From: Polynucleobacter sp. MWH-P3-07-1
Lineage (GTDB): Bacteria; Pseudomonadota; Gammaproteobacteria; Burkholderiales; Burkholderiaceae
NCBI RefSeq assembly: GCF_018687555.1
Contig: NZ_CP061296.1
Coordinates: 1,565,983 to 1,629,982, forward strand
Reading direction: 5' to 3'
Length of the DNA stretch: 64,000 bases
Part shown: piece by piece, positions 36,377 through 46,578 of the stretch
How the letters are laid out: each line of letters begins with the position of its first letter
How positions within the stretch are numbered: position 1 is the stretch's first letter
Translations under genes and position numbers: made by a program
The notes under the pieces: model-generated
Told to the model about the DNA's origin: nothing
What the model saw: the letters and a program-made list of their open reading frames with translations, nothing else
Databases searched by the model: none

Positions 36377-36670
36377 ATGATCTATCAATTTCGCTCCAAA
36401 GCGGGTCCCGATGTCATTATGCTCAGCGATTTGACTGAGCGGATTTTTACCATTCTGGGGCGGCAACTCGAAGCTCAGGGCATCTTTACCGTTGAGCAGC
36501 TCCCCAGCTTAATCACTGCGCTAGAAACTGCTATTTTGAATGACCTAGAGGAGCGCAAAGAAAACGATAAGCCCAAAAAAAGTGATCGCTTGGGGCAGCG
36601 CGCATATCCTTTTTTAGAACTCCTTAAACAGTCCAACGCTAAAGAAGAGCCGGTAATGTGGGGTGTTTAG
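36377..36670 (+). CDS. DUF1840 family protein
   Basis: A 97-residue protein starting with MIYQFRSKAGPDVIMLSDLTERI, the conserved opening of DUF1840, then an acidic and Lys-rich mid-region and a C-terminal LGQRAYPFLELL segment. Family function is not known. It is a short plus-strand gene between argS and the split metH pair. Confidence 0.88.
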   Translation: MIYQFRSKAGPDVIMLSDLTERIFTILGRQLEAQGIFTVEQLPSLITALETAILNDLEERKENDKPKKSDRLGQRAYPFLELLKQSNAKEEPVMWGV

Positions 36671-36681
36671 GCTAATTTAGC

Positions 36682-39405
36682 TTAATCCAGTGAGCTGGAT
36701 AATTGGCGCCGAACCTCTTCAATAGCCTCACCACGACGCAGCGCTAAATCAGCTAACTGGTCTTCAGAAACCTTACCCACATTAAAGTAACGGGCCTCAG
36801 GATGGGCGAGGTAAAAACCGCTCACACTCGACGCTGGATTCATGGCCATCGATTCAGTCAAAGTCATTCCAATGTCTTCTGAACCCAGAACCCGTAATAA
36901 ATCTTTTTTTACTTCATGTGCAGGGCAAGCAGGGTAACCAGGAGCCGGACGAATGCCTCGATAATCTTCATCGATCATTTGCTCATTGGTCAACATCTCA
37001 TCGGTAGCGTAACCCCATAAATCGGTTCGTACTCGATGATGCATTAACTCGGCAAAAGCTTCAGCCAATCGATCGGCCAAGGCCTTCAACATAATTGCGC
37101 TGTAGTCATCATGCTTTGCCTGAAACTCAGCCACTTTCTTTTCAACACCATGACCAGTGGTGACAGCAAAGCATCCCAGATAATCAGCAACACCAGAATC
37201 CTTGGGAGCAACATAATCCGCTAAACAACGATTGGGGCGACGTACTCCATCGACAATTGGACGCTCGGATTGTTGGCGTAAGTTATGCCACACGAATAGA
37301 GGATGCTCTTTCGACTCATCGCTATATAAAACAATATCATCGCCAACTGTAGCGGCTGGGTAAAACGCTACTACAGCGTCAGCTTGTAACCACTGCCCCT
37401 GAATGAGTTTTTTCAATAATACTTGCGCATCTTCAAAGACTTTGCGAGCCTCAACTCCAACGATCTCGTCATCCAAAATTGCTGGAAATTTACCGGCTAA
37501 ATCCCAAGTTTGAAAAAATGGTGTCCAGTCAATGTACTTGGCAATCTCACTGAGGGCAAAGTTCTTAAACACTCTACGCCCAATAAATTTGGGCTTTTCT
37601 GGCGTGTAATGCGCCCAATCAATTAATTCACGATTCTTGCGGGCTGCTTCTAACGAAATGGTTGGGGCTGCCTTTCGATTGGCGTGCTGTTTACGAATCC
37701 GCTCATAGTCATCGCGCAAATCTTGAATGAACTTCTTCGCACTCTCATCCGATAGCAAACTCGATGCCACAGAAACTGAGCGTGACGCATCAGGTACATA
37801 GACTACTGGGCCGTCATAGTGAGGAGCAATCTTGACAGCAGTGTGCACGCGCGAGGTAGTAGCGCCACCAATCATGAGCGGAATCTGCTTCTCACGGAAA
37901 TATGGATCGCGCTGCATTTCTTGCGCGACATAGGTCATCTCTTCTAAAGATGGAGTAATCAAGCCCGATAAGCCTACGATGTCTGCATTCTCATCTTTGG
38001 CTTTCTGTAAGATTTGAGCGCAAGGCACCATCACACCCATATTGGCTACTTCAAAGTTATTACATTGCAAAACCACCGTCACAATATTTTTACCAATGTC
38101 GTGCACATCGCCCTTGACGGTAGCCATCACAATTTTGCCCTTGGCTTTAGCTTCTCCTCCAGCAGCAACATGCTGACGCTTCTCTTCTTCAATATAGGGG
38201 ATCAGTAAAGCAACAGCTTGCTTCATGACGCGAGCGCTCTTTACGACTTGGGGCAAAAACATCTTGCCTTCTCCAAATAGATCACCAACTACATTCATGC
38301 CATCCATTAATGGACCTTCGATCACCTCGATCGGTCTGCCGCCACCGCCCATGATCTCGGCCCGTAATTCTTCGGTATCTTCTTCAATAAAGCTGGTAAT
38401 ACCGTTAACTAAAGCATGCGTTAAACGGGATCGCACAGGATCATCACGCCAAACCAAGTTCTCGACCTGTTTTGTACCATCGCCTTTAAATTGATCAGCG
38501 ATGGCCAACAATCTCTCGGTTGGAGTCTGACCATCTTTTTCTTTAAAGCGATTGAGAACAACATCTTCAACTCGCTCTTTGAGCTCGGGGTCGAGATCCT
38601 CATAAACACCCAACTGACCCGCATTGACGATACCCATGTCCATGCCGGCTTTAACAGCGTGATATAGAAAAACGGTATGAATCGCTTCACGAACCCGTTC
38701 ATTGCCTCTAAAGGAGAAGCTCACATTAGAGACGCCACCACTAATCTTGGCGCCGGGTAAGTTTTCCTTAATCCAGCGAGTCGCATTAATGAAATCCACC
38801 GCATAGTTATCGTGCTCTTCAATACCAGTAGCAATCGCAAAAATATTGGGATCAAAAATAATGTCTTCTGCCGGAAATCCCACTTCATTGACGAGGATGT
38901 CATAGCAGCGCTTACAAATCTCCGTTTTGCGCTCATAGGTGTCTGCTTGACCCTGTTCATCAAAGGCCATGACTACGGTTGCTGCGCCATAGCGACGAAT
39001 TAATTTTGCCTGCGCCCTAAAAGATGCTTCGCCTTCTTTTAAGGAAATCGAGTTAACAATTGGCTTGCCTTGAATACATTTCAGGCCGGCTTCAATCACA
39101 CTCCACTTTGAGGAATCGATCATGATCGGTACACGAGCAATATCAGGTTCTGAGGCAATGAGATTGAGGAAGCGTGTCATCGCTGCTTCAGAATCCAACA
39201 TGGCTTCATCCATATTGATATCAATAATCTGAGCGCCATTCTCAACTTGCTGTCGAGCAACCGTTAAGGCCTCATCAAATTGATTATTCAAAATCATGCG
39301 TGCAAAAGCTTTTGAGCCGGTAACGTTGGTACGCTCGCCGATGTTTACAAAGCGTAAGTCTGCTGAAAGATTGAAGGCCTCAAGACCGGAGAGCTTCATC
39401 GTCAT
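36682..39405 (-). CDS. metH: Methionine synthase, folate/B12/activation domains
   Basis: This 907-residue product covers the C-terminal three modules of cobalamin-dependent methionine synthase: a methyl-THF-binding domain (about residues 1-300; ERTNVTGS), a cap plus B12 domain (about 310-560) with the cobalamin histidine in DVHDIGKNI (His435), and a SAM-binding reactivation domain (about 600-890; [12 protein letters not shown] and RYFNVGKV). The homocysteine module is encoded separately by the preceding gene, whose stop overlaps this start by four bases. Confidence 0.95.
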   Translation of the reverse strand: MTMKLSGLEAFNLSADLRFVNIGERTNVTGSKAFARMILNNQFDEALTVARQQVENGAQIIDINMDEAMLDSEAAMTRFLNLIASEPDIARVPIMIDSSKWSVIEAGLKCIQGKPIVNSISLKEGEASFRAQAKLIRRYGAATVVMAFDEQGQADTYERKTEICKRCYDILVNEVGFPAEDIIFDPNIFAIATGIEEHDNYAVDFINATRWIKENLPGAKISGGVSNVSFSFRGNERVREAIHTVFLYHAVKAGMDMGIVNAGQLGVYEDLDPELKERVEDVVLNRFKEKDGQTPTERLLAIADQFKGDGTKQVENLVWRDDPVRSRLTHALVNGITSFIEEDTEELRAEIMGGGGRPIEVIEGPLMDGMNVVGDLFGEGKMFLPQVVKSARVMKQAVALLIPYIEEEKRQHVAAGGEAKAKGKIVMATVKGDVHDIGKNIVTVVLQCNNFEVANMGVMVPCAQILQKAKDENADIVGLSGLITPSLEEMTYVAQEMQRDPYFREKQIPLMIGGATTSRVHTAVKIAPHYDGPVVYVPDASRSVSVASSLLSDESAKKFIQDLRDDYERIRKQHANRKAAPTISLEAARKNRELIDWAHYTPEKPKFIGRRVFKNFALSEIAKYIDWTPFFQTWDLAGKFPAILDDEIVGVEARKVFEDAQVLLKKLIQGQWLQADAVVAFYPAATVGDDIVLYSDESKEHPLFVWHNLRQQSERPIVDGVRRPNRCLADYVAPKDSGVADYLGCFAVTTGHGVEKKVAEFQAKHDDYSAIMLKALADRLAEAFAELMHHRVRTDLWGYATDEMLTNEQMIDEDYRGIRPAPGYPACPAHEVKKDLLRVLGSEDIGMTLTESMAMNPASSVSGFYLAHPEARYFNVGKVSEDQLADLALRRGEAIEEVRRQLSSSLD

Positions 39406-40466
39406 TCATCCACCTCAACAGTTTCCCGATAAAACGCCCGCGGCTTTCGTTTGGCAACTGCTTGGGCAATTGCCCGAATATGTTCTGGGGTTGTGCCACA
39501 GCACCCGCCTACGAGATTGACTAAGCCGTCTTTGGCAAAGCCATCAACCAAACTAGAAGTGATATCCGGTGTTTCATCAAAGCCGGTATCGCTCATCGGA
39601 TTGGGCAAGCCTGCATTGGGATAGCAAGAGACTGCGGTATTACAGATTTTTGCGAGCTCAGCAATATAAGGGCGCATTAATGCGGCACCTAGAGCGCAAT
39701 TTAATCCAAAGGTTAAAGGTTGTATATGACGCAGGCTATTCCAGAAAGCTTCAACCGTTTGCCCAGAAAGAATCCGACCCGAGGCATCGGTCACCGTGCC
39801 AGAGATCATGACTGGTAAGCACTCGCCGGTTTCTTCAAAAAACTCATCCAAGGCAAACAAAGCCGCTTTTGCATTTAAGGTATCAAAGATGGTTTCGACT
39901 AAGAACAAGTCCACACCACCAGCAAATAATCCCTCTATCTGTTCGCGATAAGAAGCACGTAAAGTATCGAAGTTGACATTGCGTGCGCCTGGATCATTCA
40001 CATCCGGTGAAATGCTGGCTGTCTTTGGTGTAGGTCCGATCGCGCCCGCAACAAAACGGGGCTTATCTGCGGTGCTGTATTTGTCACAAGCTACGCGCGC
40101 TAACCTGGCTGAGACTTCATTCATCTCACGAGCCAATTCTGGCATTTTGTAATCCTCTTGGGCTACCGAGGTGGCGCCAAAAGTATTGGTCTCGATAATA
40201 TCTGCACCAGCCTCCAAGTACTCCTCATGAATCTTCTGAATAATCTGGGGTTGGGTTAAAACCAATAACTCGTTATTTCCTTTAAGGTCACCCGGGTGAT
40301 TCTCAAAACGGGTATTACTCGGCAAACCCCGATAATCTTGTTCTGTAAGCTTGTACTGCTGGATCATGGTGCCCATTGCCCCATCCAGAATCAGAATGCG
40401 CTGTTTCAACAGCTCAGGCAGCGTCTGGCCACGCGTATAAGATGGAAAATGGGCTTTAGATTGCAT
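39402..40466 (-). CDS. Methionine synthase homocysteine-binding subunit
   Basis: The 354-residue protein corresponds to the N-terminal homocysteine S-methyltransferase module of Met[12 protein letters not shown] near residue 30, ETNTFGAT, and zinc-binding cysteines in GLNCALGA and [10 protein letters not shown]. It should work together with the downstream metH product; the four-base overlap suggests equal synthesis. The ATG at 40466 is used; a TTG three codons upstream is also possible. No cobalamin riboswitch is visible in the 77 bases up to phaM. Confidence 0.93.
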   Translation of the reverse strand: MQSKAHFPSYTRGQTLPELLKQRILILDGAMGTMIQQYKLTEQDYRGLPSNTRFENHPGDLKGNNELLVLTQPQIIQKIHEEYLEAGADIIETNTFGATSVAQEDYKMPELAREMNEVSARLARVACDKYSTADKPRFVAGAIGPTPKTASISPDVNDPGARNVNFDTLRASYREQIEGLFAGGVDLFLVETIFDTLNAKAALFALDEFFEETGECLPVMISGTVTDASGRILSGQTVEAFWNSLRHIQPLTFGLNCALGAALMRPYIAELAKICNTAVSCYPNAGLPNPMSDTGFDETPDITSSLVDGFAKDGLVNLVGGCCGTTPEHIRAIAQAVAKRKPRAFYRETVEVDE

Positions 40467-40543
40467 TGTTACCAAACGAAGATTAATCTCTAGAATCCCT
40501 TATTCTATCGGCTTTAGTCACTTTTATCTGAATCGGAGCATAT

Positions 40544-40987
40544 ATGTTCGGAACTATCCCTGAATTTAATCAAAGCCTTGAAATGTTTAAAACCATGTGG
40601 GGTCAAAATGCCGCTGGTCAGATGCCAGGTCAATTTCCCTTTACCGCTGATTCCAGCAAGGCTGGCAATGGTTTTGCTGCAGCATTTCCAGGCCTCGATG
40701 TTGATGAGCTAGAAAAGCGCATTAAAGACCTCAAGAGCGTCGAAAACTGGCTTAATCTCAATCTCAATATCCTGAAATCAACTATTCAGGGTCTTGAAGT
40801 ACAACATGCCACCATGATGGCTTTAAAGTCTTTTGGTGATGCTGTTTCAGCCTCAGCGAACGACCTCAAGCAAAAGAGCACTGCACCTAAGGCTGCGGCT
40901 AAACCACGGAAAACCGCAAAACCCCGTCGTCGCAAAGCTGGCGACGCAACTTTCCTCGACGCAGTAGGTAATTCAGATGAGCAATAG
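40544..40987 (+). CDS. phaM: PhaM family PHB granule regulatory protein
   Basis: PhaM links polyhydroxybutyrate granules to the nucleoid and activates PHB synthase. The 147-residue protein has the family core PGLDVDELEKRIKDLKSVENWLNLNLN and an amphipathic alpha-helix (about residues 60-105), followed by a Lys/Ala/Pro-rich basic tail with PRKTAKPRRRK that resembles histone H1-like DNA-binding tails. The ATG has GGAG six bases upstream. Its 3' end overlaps the convergent MBL-hydrolase gene by 89 bases. No phaC or phaA is in the window. Confidence 0.88.
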   Translation: MFGTIPEFNQSLEMFKTMWGQNAAGQMPGQFPFTADSSKAGNGFAAAFPGLDVDELEKRIKDLKSVENWLNLNLNILKSTIQGLEVQHATMMALKSFGDAVSASANDLKQKSTAPKAAAKPRKTAKPRRRKAGDATFLDAVGNSDEQ

Positions 40988-41990
40988 ATTCACCCATGGC
41001 AAAAGTCATTTGGTGAATATCGAGCTCGCGTCTAAATAAGACGGACACGATCTCTCTCGCATGAGCAGGCTTTTGACAAGCCTCCATCGTTTCTGCCAAG
41101 CGTTCATCATGATGTTTCTTGAGCTGAGCTACTCTTACTTTGATTCCTGTAAAAGGTTTGCCATGGGAGGGCAGCACCAAAGTGTCATCAGGCAAAGGTA
41201 GAAATCGCTCCAAAGAATCTAAATACAAACCCAATGGATCGGCATCGGGGTCTGCATCGTAGACACTCACATTAGTGGAGATGCGGGGTAATAACATGTC
41301 CCCCGATATTAAAACGCCTAAGTCTTTACAAAAAAGAGATGCATGTTCGGGCGCATGTCCAAACCCCATAATGACTTGCCAATCATGTCCCCCAATGATA
41401 ATTTGCTCGCCATCAATAATGCGACGATATTGTCTTGGTACACCAGGAACCATCTTGCTGTAGTAACTTGAGCGTCCCCGAATTCTTTCTAGATCTTCAG
41501 GAGTGGTCAAACCATGTTTCTGAAAATGATCAGCTGAGCCTCCGCTGCCCGCCCTGTTACCAACTGCAGCCCCGCCCTCTTTGTGACTTAACCACTGCGC
41601 TGTCAAATAATCCGTCATTGAAATCCACAGGGGTATATTCCAGCGTTCGCATAGCCACTGTGATAAACCGATGTGATCGGGATGCATGTGGGTAACGATC
41701 ACACGCAAAATTGGCAAGCCTTTTAATTGGGTGGCAAAGATCTGCTCCCATGTTGCTTGAGTCTCTTCATTGGCAATGCCACAATCCACAATTGTCCAAC
41801 CAGCAATGCCATCAATTTGGTCTTGCAAAAGCCACAAGTTAATATGGTCTAAAACAAATGGCAGTCGCATTCTGAGCCAATACACTCCTGTTGCCACCTC
41901 AATACATTCACCCATCTGGGGTAATTGATCCGCTAAGGGATAATGAATGGCGCGTTCTTGATCTGCCTTGCTTTGACTTTGTGTATTCAT
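40899..41990 (-). CDS. MBL-fold metallo-hydrolase
   Basis: The 363-residue protein has the metallo-beta-lactamase metal motif HMHPDH in VTHMHPDHIGL, a downstream GHAPEHAS segment, GDMLLPRIS and LPSHGKP, so a dinuclear metal site is expected. The C-terminal region (HLNYLLRRGKLRR...DGVLRF) forms a winged-helix-like tail as in COG0491 relatives. The ATG at 41990 is preferred to an upstream TTG that lies in the DUF1289 gene. Its last 29 codons are antisense to phaM. Confidence 0.9.
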   Translation of the reverse strand: MNTQSQSKADQERAIHYPLADQLPQMGECIEVATGVYWLRMRLPFVLDHINLWLLQDQIDGIAGWTIVDCGIANEETQATWEQIFATQLKGLPILRVIVTHMHPDHIGLSQWLCERWNIPLWISMTDYLTAQWLSHKEGGAAVGNRAGSGGSADHFQKHGLTTPEDLERIRGRSSYYSKMVPGVPRQYRRIIDGEQIIIGGHDWQVIMGFGHAPEHASLFCKDLGVLISGDMLLPRISTNVSVYDADPDADPLGLYLDSLERFLPLPDDTLVLPSHGKPFTGIKVRVAQLKKHHDERLAETMEACQKPAHAREIVSVLFRRELDIHQMTFAMGESIAHLNYLLRRGKLRRQLCDDGVLRFSVV

Positions 41991-41991
41991 A

Positions 41992-42174
41992 TTGATTGGT
42001 CTTGCTTTGACAACCGTTCCATCACCTTGTAATAACCATTGCAAAATTGACCCTCACAATGGATATTGCCGTGGTTGTTATCGATCGCTTCCAGAAATCA
42101 CAAGCTGGTCCGTAATGACTGATGAGGAAAAACTTGCGGTCTACGCTCACATCTCTGAACGTAGACCCAAATAA
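41992..42174 (+). CDS. DUF1289 family cysteine-rich protein
   Basis: The 60-residue product has the DUF1289 pattern: SPCNNHCKIDPHNGYCRGCYRSLPEITSW gives four cysteines in two pairs, probably binding a metal, followed by a MTDEEKLAVYAHI segment. The only sensible start codons are TTG at 41992 or 42004 because an in-frame stop lies just upstream. It begins one base from the divergent MBL gene start, and it converges with the acuI-like gene. Confidence 0.85.
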   Translation: MIGLALTTVPSPCNNHCKIDPHNGYCRGCYRSLPEITSWSVMTDEEKLAVYAHISERRPK

Positions 42175-42181
42175 AATTAGC

Positions 42182-43165
42182 TTACTTATTTACATCCACA
42201 ATTAAGCGTCCACGCACATTTCCAGCCATCAACTTTTGTGCATACTCAATAGAGTCTGCCAGGCTGATTTCGTGAGAAATCTCATCTAGTGTTTTTAGAT
42301 CTAGCAACTTGCTGAGTTGCTCGTAAGCAGCAATCCGTTTTCCACGTGGCACAGTAACGCTATTAATGCCATACAAAGTGACGCCACGCAAAATAAATGG
42401 CGCAACGGTTGAAGGAAAGTCCATGCCTTGTGCAAGACCGCAAGCGGCTACCGCGCCATCACTCTTAGTCTGAGCGCAAGCATTTGCAAGAGTATGACTG
42501 CCCACACTATCAACCACGGCAGCCCAACGCTCTTTAGCCAGTGGCTTGCCTGGGGCAGATAAGCTTGCGCGGTCAATCACTTCAGTGGCGCCCAGCTTTT
42601 TCAAGTAATCTGCCTCTGCCATCCGCCCAGTACTTGCAACTACCTTGAAACCCAACTTACTGAGTAAGGCGATCGCAATGCTCCCAACACCGCCAGCCGC
42701 ACCTGTCACCAAGACCTCGCCATCACTAGGTTTGGTTCCATGCTTTTCCAGCGCCATGATGCATAACATGGCCGTATACCCAGCAGTTCCGATAGCAAGC
42801 GCTTGCTTGGCAGTTAAGCCCTTGGGTAAGGGAATCAACCAATCTGACTTCACTCGAGCCTGTTGCGACAAACCACCCCAATGACCCTCGCCTACACCCC
42901 AGCCATTCAGAAGCACCATATCGCCCACCTTAAAGTCGGGGCTACTGCTCTCCAAGACCTCGCCGGCAAAATCAATCCCGGGCACCATCGGAAAACTTCG
43001 CACTACTGGGCCTTTGCCAGTAATCGCTAAGCCATCTTTGTAATTTAGGGTGGAATACAGCACTTTTACCCTGACATCCCCCTCAGGCAGGCTAGATTCA
43101 TCGACTTGAGCCAACTCAGCCCGATACCCCTGATCATCCTTATTTACTAAAATGGCCTTAAACAT
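42182..43165 (-). CDS. AcuI/YhdH-type quinone oxidoreductase (acryloyl-CoA reductase family)
   Basis: This 327-residue medium-chain reductase has STLNYKDGLAITGKGPVVRSFPMVPGIDFAGEV, the feature of the YhdH/AcuI subgroup, and the NADPH loop GAAGGVGSIAIALL near residue 155. AcuI enzymes reduce acryloyl-CoA to propionyl-CoA with NADPH; others detoxify electrophiles. The substrate here is inferred from subgroup similarity only. It is transcribed away from the downstream lipoprotein gene. Confidence 0.88.
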   Translation of the reverse strand: MFKAILVNKDDQGYRAELAQVDESSLPEGDVRVKVLYSTLNYKDGLAITGKGPVVRSFPMVPGIDFAGEVLESSSPDFKVGDMVLLNGWGVGEGHWGGLSQQARVKSDWLIPLPKGLTAKQALAIGTAGYTAMLCIMALEKHGTKPSDGEVLVTGAAGGVGSIAIALLSKLGFKVVASTGRMAEADYLKKLGATEVIDRASLSAPGKPLAKERWAAVVDSVGSHTLANACAQTKSDGAVAACGLAQGMDFPSTVAPFILRGVTLYGINSVTVPRGKRIAAYEQLSKLLDLKTLDEISHEISLADSIEYAQKLMAGNVRGRLIVDVNK

Positions 43166-43254
43166 ATCCTATCCTTATATAAAATCCCGTTTTACGATAA
43201 ACAAACTGCTTAAAAGGTTTATCCTAGCAAGCATTATTGACGATGGACGTTCCC

Positions 43255-43551
43255 ATGAAAAAAATTCTACTCTTAAGTATTGTTTCAAGCTTCATTCTCA
43301 CTGGATGCTACCCAACTTCAGTAGACATGTCCCTGGGTAATATGCGTCTGATTACCTCTAGCGCAGATCCTCAAGATACCGAGAACTTTGCCATGAAGAC
43401 TTGTAAGAACGATTTTTATGAAGGAGCTAGCTTCTTATCTAAGGCTGGCAAAGAATATCGCTTTAAGTGCGTTAAGGCTGAAGAGAATGAAGTCTTGATT
43501 CCGATTCCTGGTACCACCATCAACCCAGAAAACACAGCCGGAGCGAAGTGA
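43255..43551 (+). CDS. Small lipoprotein of unknown function
   Basis: The 98-residue product has a lipoprotein signal MKKILLLSIVSSFILTGC, with the lipidation cysteine at residue 18, and a short mature part with two further cysteines (in KTCKND and FKCVK) that could form a disulfide. I do not recognise the family. The ATG at 43255 follows GGACG seven bases upstream. It overlaps the flavin reductase gene by four bases (GTGA). Confidence 0.75.
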   Translation: MKKILLLSIVSSFILTGCYPTSVDMSLGNMRLITSSADPQDTENFAMKTCKNDFYEGASFLSKAGKEYRFKCVKAEENEVLIPIPGTTINPENTAGAK

Positions 43552-44042
43552 GTCCCTTTACCTCACAAGAACTTCGCAAGGGCTTTTCTTCTTTTGCAAC
43601 TGGGGTGACTGTTATCACCTGCTTGGATGACAGTCAACAGGCTCATGGCATCACCATCAGCTCCTTTAATACGGTCTCTCTTGAGCCGCCACTGATCCTG
43701 TGGAGCTTAAAAAAGCATTCTCGTTTAATGCCCTTCTTTGAAGTTGGCCATCCACAGTTGATTCACGTTCTTGCAAGAGGCCAAGAAGATCTTGCGATGC
43801 ATTTTGCTACTGTCAAAGAAAACCAGTTTGATGGCGTCGCTCACCGCATCACTGCAAACGGGCTTACGCAGCTTAATGATTGTGTTGCTTATTATGAGTG
43901 CGAGACCATCTCTGTTTATGCGGGCGGTGATCACAATATTATTGTTGCTAAAGTACTTCAGCTCCAAAATCATCCGGAGTGTGAGCCCCTCATTTTTGCC
44001 AAGAGCAAATTTGTTGGTCTCGATTTTGTCCAAGACATTTAG
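43548..44042 (+). CDS. Flavin reductase family protein
   Basis: The 164-residue protein has the FMN-binding split-barrel pattern of flavin reductases: FSSFATGVTVITC near residue 12, the GITISSFNTVSLEPPLILWSL segment and SLKKHSRLMPFF. Such proteins supply reduced flavin to a partner monooxygenase or act alone. No monooxygenase is adjacent. The GTG start overlaps the lipoprotein stop. Confidence 0.9.
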   Translation: MSPFTSQELRKGFSSFATGVTVITCLDDSQQAHGITISSFNTVSLEPPLILWSLKKHSRLMPFFEVGHPQLIHVLARGQEDLAMHFATVKENQFDGVAHRITANGLTQLNDCVAYYECETISVYAGGDHNIIVAKVLQLQNHPECEPLIFAKSKFVGLDFVQDI

Positions 44043-44074
44043 TTAGTCAATCTTTTTGCACTGAAAGAAGCTCA

Positions 44075-44743
44075 ATGCTGCGCTTATGGGGTAGACAAAG
44101 CTCAATTAATGTTCAAAAGGTCCTATGGTGCCTTGCAGAGCTGGAGCTCAAAGAGGGCGCTGACTTCGAACGTATTGATGCTGGGCTAGAGTTTGGAATA
44201 AACCGTAGCTCTGAATACTTAAGCATGAATCCCAATGGTTTAGTGCCTACTTTAGAAGATGGCGAGCTTGTGCTGTGGGAATCTAATACCATCATGCGTT
44301 ACTTGGTCAGAGCTTACGATGTCAAACAAAGATTCTCGACTGATATTGCTACACAATCTCAGTCCAGTAAATGGTTAGATTGGCAACTCAGTACGATGTG
44401 GCCACCCTTGCGAGGCACATTTCTGGGTTTGACTCGCACCCCTGAGGCCGAGCGTAATTACGCAGCAATCAAAAAAGGCTACCAAGACACCAATGTGCAT
44501 CTAGCCATGTTGGATAACATTCTAAGCAAACAAAGCTTCTGCTCTGGAGACCAGTTTCATATTGGAGACATTCCCCTTGGACTTTGTGTCAATCGGTGGA
44601 TTCTGCTTCACCAGGCCTTCCCAGAAAAAACTGGGCCTAAAGCCGACCTAATTCATATTGATCAATGGCTAAAGCGCCTAGAGGATCGAACGCACTACTC
44701 TGAGATTGCCGAAAAAGAATTAAATATGGTTAAGCTTGATTAG
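44075..44743 (+). CDS. Glutathione S-transferase family protein
   Basis: The 222-residue protein has an N-terminal thioredoxin-like domain (LRLWGRQSSINVQKVLWCLAEL, NPNGLVPTLEDGELVLWESNTIMRYL) and an alpha-helical C-terminal domain. The NPNG-VP and ES segments are the glutathione-binding elements of the family. The acceptor substrate is unknown. It ends two bases from the convergent glmS stop. Confidence 0.9.
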   Translation: MLRLWGRQSSINVQKVLWCLAELELKEGADFERIDAGLEFGINRSSEYLSMNPNGLVPTLEDGELVLWESNTIMRYLVRAYDVKQRFSTDIATQSQSSKWLDWQLSTMWPPLRGTFLGLTRTPEAERNYAAIKKGYQDTNVHLAMLDNILSKQSFCSGDQFHIGDIPLGLCVNRWILLHQAFPEKTGPKADLIHIDQWLKRLEDRTHYSEIAEKELNMVKLD

Positions 44744-44745
44744 CT

Positions 44746-46578
44746 TTATTCAACCGTAACGCTCTTTGCAAGATTGCGAGGTTTGTCGACATCCGTTCCG
44801 CGTGCACAGGCAGTGTGATATGCGAGTAACTGCAAAGGTACAACGTGCAAGATGGGGGATAAATTGCCGTAGTGCTCAGGCAAACGTATCACATGAATTT
44901 CGTCAGTGTTCACAATATCAGTATCGTGATCAGCAAATACATAGAGCATTCCGCCACGCGCCTTCACCTCTTGCATGTTCGACTTGAGCTTCTCGAGTAA
45001 TTCATCCTTTGGCGCGATGGTGACGACGGGCATCTTGTCCGTAACTAGTGCCAAGGGGCCATGTTTAAGCTCTCCAGCAGGATAAGCTTCAGCATGAATA
45101 TAAGAAATTTCTTTGAGCTTGAGCGCACCTTCTAAAGCAATTGGGTAATGCATGCCTCTGCCCAAAAACAGCGCATTCTCACATTTAGCAAAGGCCTCAC
45201 TCCAAGCAATGATTTGGGGCTCGAGGGCTAAAACGGAATGTAGCGCTTTAGGCAAATGCCGCAACTCTCTTAAGAGTTTCTTTTCTTGATCAGGATTTAA
45301 TTTACCAGCGCGCTTTGCAATCGATAGGGTCAGTAGGTAAAGCGCGAGTAATTGGGTTGTAAATGCTTTGGTAGAGGCAACACCAATCTCGGTTCCAGCC
45401 TTGGTCAAAAAATGCCAATCGGTCTCGCGAACCATTGCACTTGAAGCCACATTACAAATCGCCAGGGTAAAGCGATGGCCCAAGCTCTTGGCATGGCGCA
45501 AGGCTGCTAAGGTATCTGCCGTTTCACCTGACTGAGAAACTACAATGACTAGAGTGTTAGGAAAAGACACGGTTTTGCGATAGCGATATTCACTCGCAAT
45601 TTCTACTTGAGTAGGAATGCCTGCAATCTCTTCTAACCAATACTTCGCAACGCAAGCCGAGTAATAACTTGTACCGCAGGCCAAAATCAAAATCTGATCA
45701 AAAGTATTCCAATCTGCTGGCTTCGCTCCAAATAATTCAGGTCCAAATTGAGTAATGTTGGCAAGGGTATCGCCGATTGCACGAGGTTGCTCAAAAATCT
45801 CTTTTTGCATGTAATGCTGATATGGGCCCAGATCGACCGCTTCTGATTGAGTGGGCATGGGCTTAGAGGGCCTCTTCACTTCTTGTCCAGCCTGGTCCAG
45901 AATCTGGATAGTGCTCGCTTTAATGACTGCTACATCACCCTCTTCTAGATACACCATAGAATGGGCGCGTCCAGCTAATGCAAGAGCATCTGAGGCCAGG
46001 AAGTTTTCGCCCTCACCCAATGCGATGACTAAGGGCGACCCTACACGAGCCCCGATCAGAAGCTCTGGCTGATCTTGCGCAATGACGCCGACGGCATATG
46101 CGCCATGCAATCTCGGTAGTACTGATCTCACAGCGAATCCAAGATCTTTTTGCCCTTGAGCTACATAAGCTTGATGAATTAAATGGGCAATAACCTCAGT
46201 ATCTGTTTCTGAGGTAAATACGTAGCCTGCGGACTGAAGCTCTGACCTAAGAGCTTCATAATTCTCAATGATGCCGTTATGGACGACTGCAATCAGTCCA
46301 TTTGAAATATGGGGATGAGCGTTCTGTGTATCAGGCTTGCCATGGGTTGCCCAGCGCGTATGCGCAATGCCTAAGGTGCCAATAAATTGCTTACCTTGCT
46401 CAGCCAATTCAGCAACACGCGCAGTGGTTCTAGCACGCTCAATAGGATGCTTAGTATCGGCACTATTGATGACAGCAAAGCCGCAAGAGTCATAACCGCG
46501 GTACTCTAAGCGACGCAAGCCCTCAATCAATACTTCGACAATATTTTTACTAGAGACAGCGCCGACGATTCCGCACAT
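44746..46578 (-). CDS. glmS: Glutamine-fructose-6-phosphate aminotransferase
   Basis: GlmS makes glucosamine-6-phosphate from fructose-6-phosphate and glutamine for cell wall and LPS. The 610-residue protein has N-terminal nucleophile Cys2 (MCGIVGAV), the glutamine-binding THTRWATHG region, and two SIS sugar-isomerase domains with [13 protein letters not shown] and STKAFTTQ, ending in AKSVTVE. It follows glmU with a one-base overlap (TAATG), forming a UDP-GlcNAc synthesis pair. Confidence 0.97.
   Translation of the reverse strand: MCGIVGAVSSKNIVEVLIEGLRRLEYRGYDSCGFAVINSADTKHPIERARTTARVAELAEQGKQFIGTLGIAHTRWATHGKPDTQNAHPHISNGLIAVVHNGIIENYEALRSELQSAGYVFTSETDTEVIAHLIHQAYVAQGQKDLGFAVRSVLPRLHGAYAVGVIAQDQPELLIGARVGSPLVIALGEGENFLASDALALAGRAHSMVYLEEGDVAVIKASTIQILDQAGQEVKRPSKPMPTQSEAVDLGPYQHYMQKEIFEQPRAIGDTLANITQFGPELFGAKPADWNTFDQILILACGTSYYSACVAKYWLEEIAGIPTQVEIASEYRYRKTVSFPNTLVIVVSQSGETADTLAALRHAKSLGHRFTLAICNVASSAMVRETDWHFLTKAGTEIGVASTKAFTTQLLALYLLTLSIAKRAGKLNPDQEKKLLRELRHLPKALHSVLALEPQIIAWSEAFAKCENALFLGRGMHYPIALEGALKLKEISYIHAEAYPAGELKHGPLALVTDKMPVVTIAPKDELLEKLKSNMQEVKARGGMLYVFADHDTDIVNTDEIHVIRLPEHYGNLSPILHVVPLQLLAYHTACARGTDVDKPRNLAKSVTVE

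Noticed and set aside
40467-40543. Cobalamin or SAM riboswitch before the split metH genes
   Set aside because: The gap to phaM is only 77 bases and shows no B12-box or SAM-aptamer sequence.
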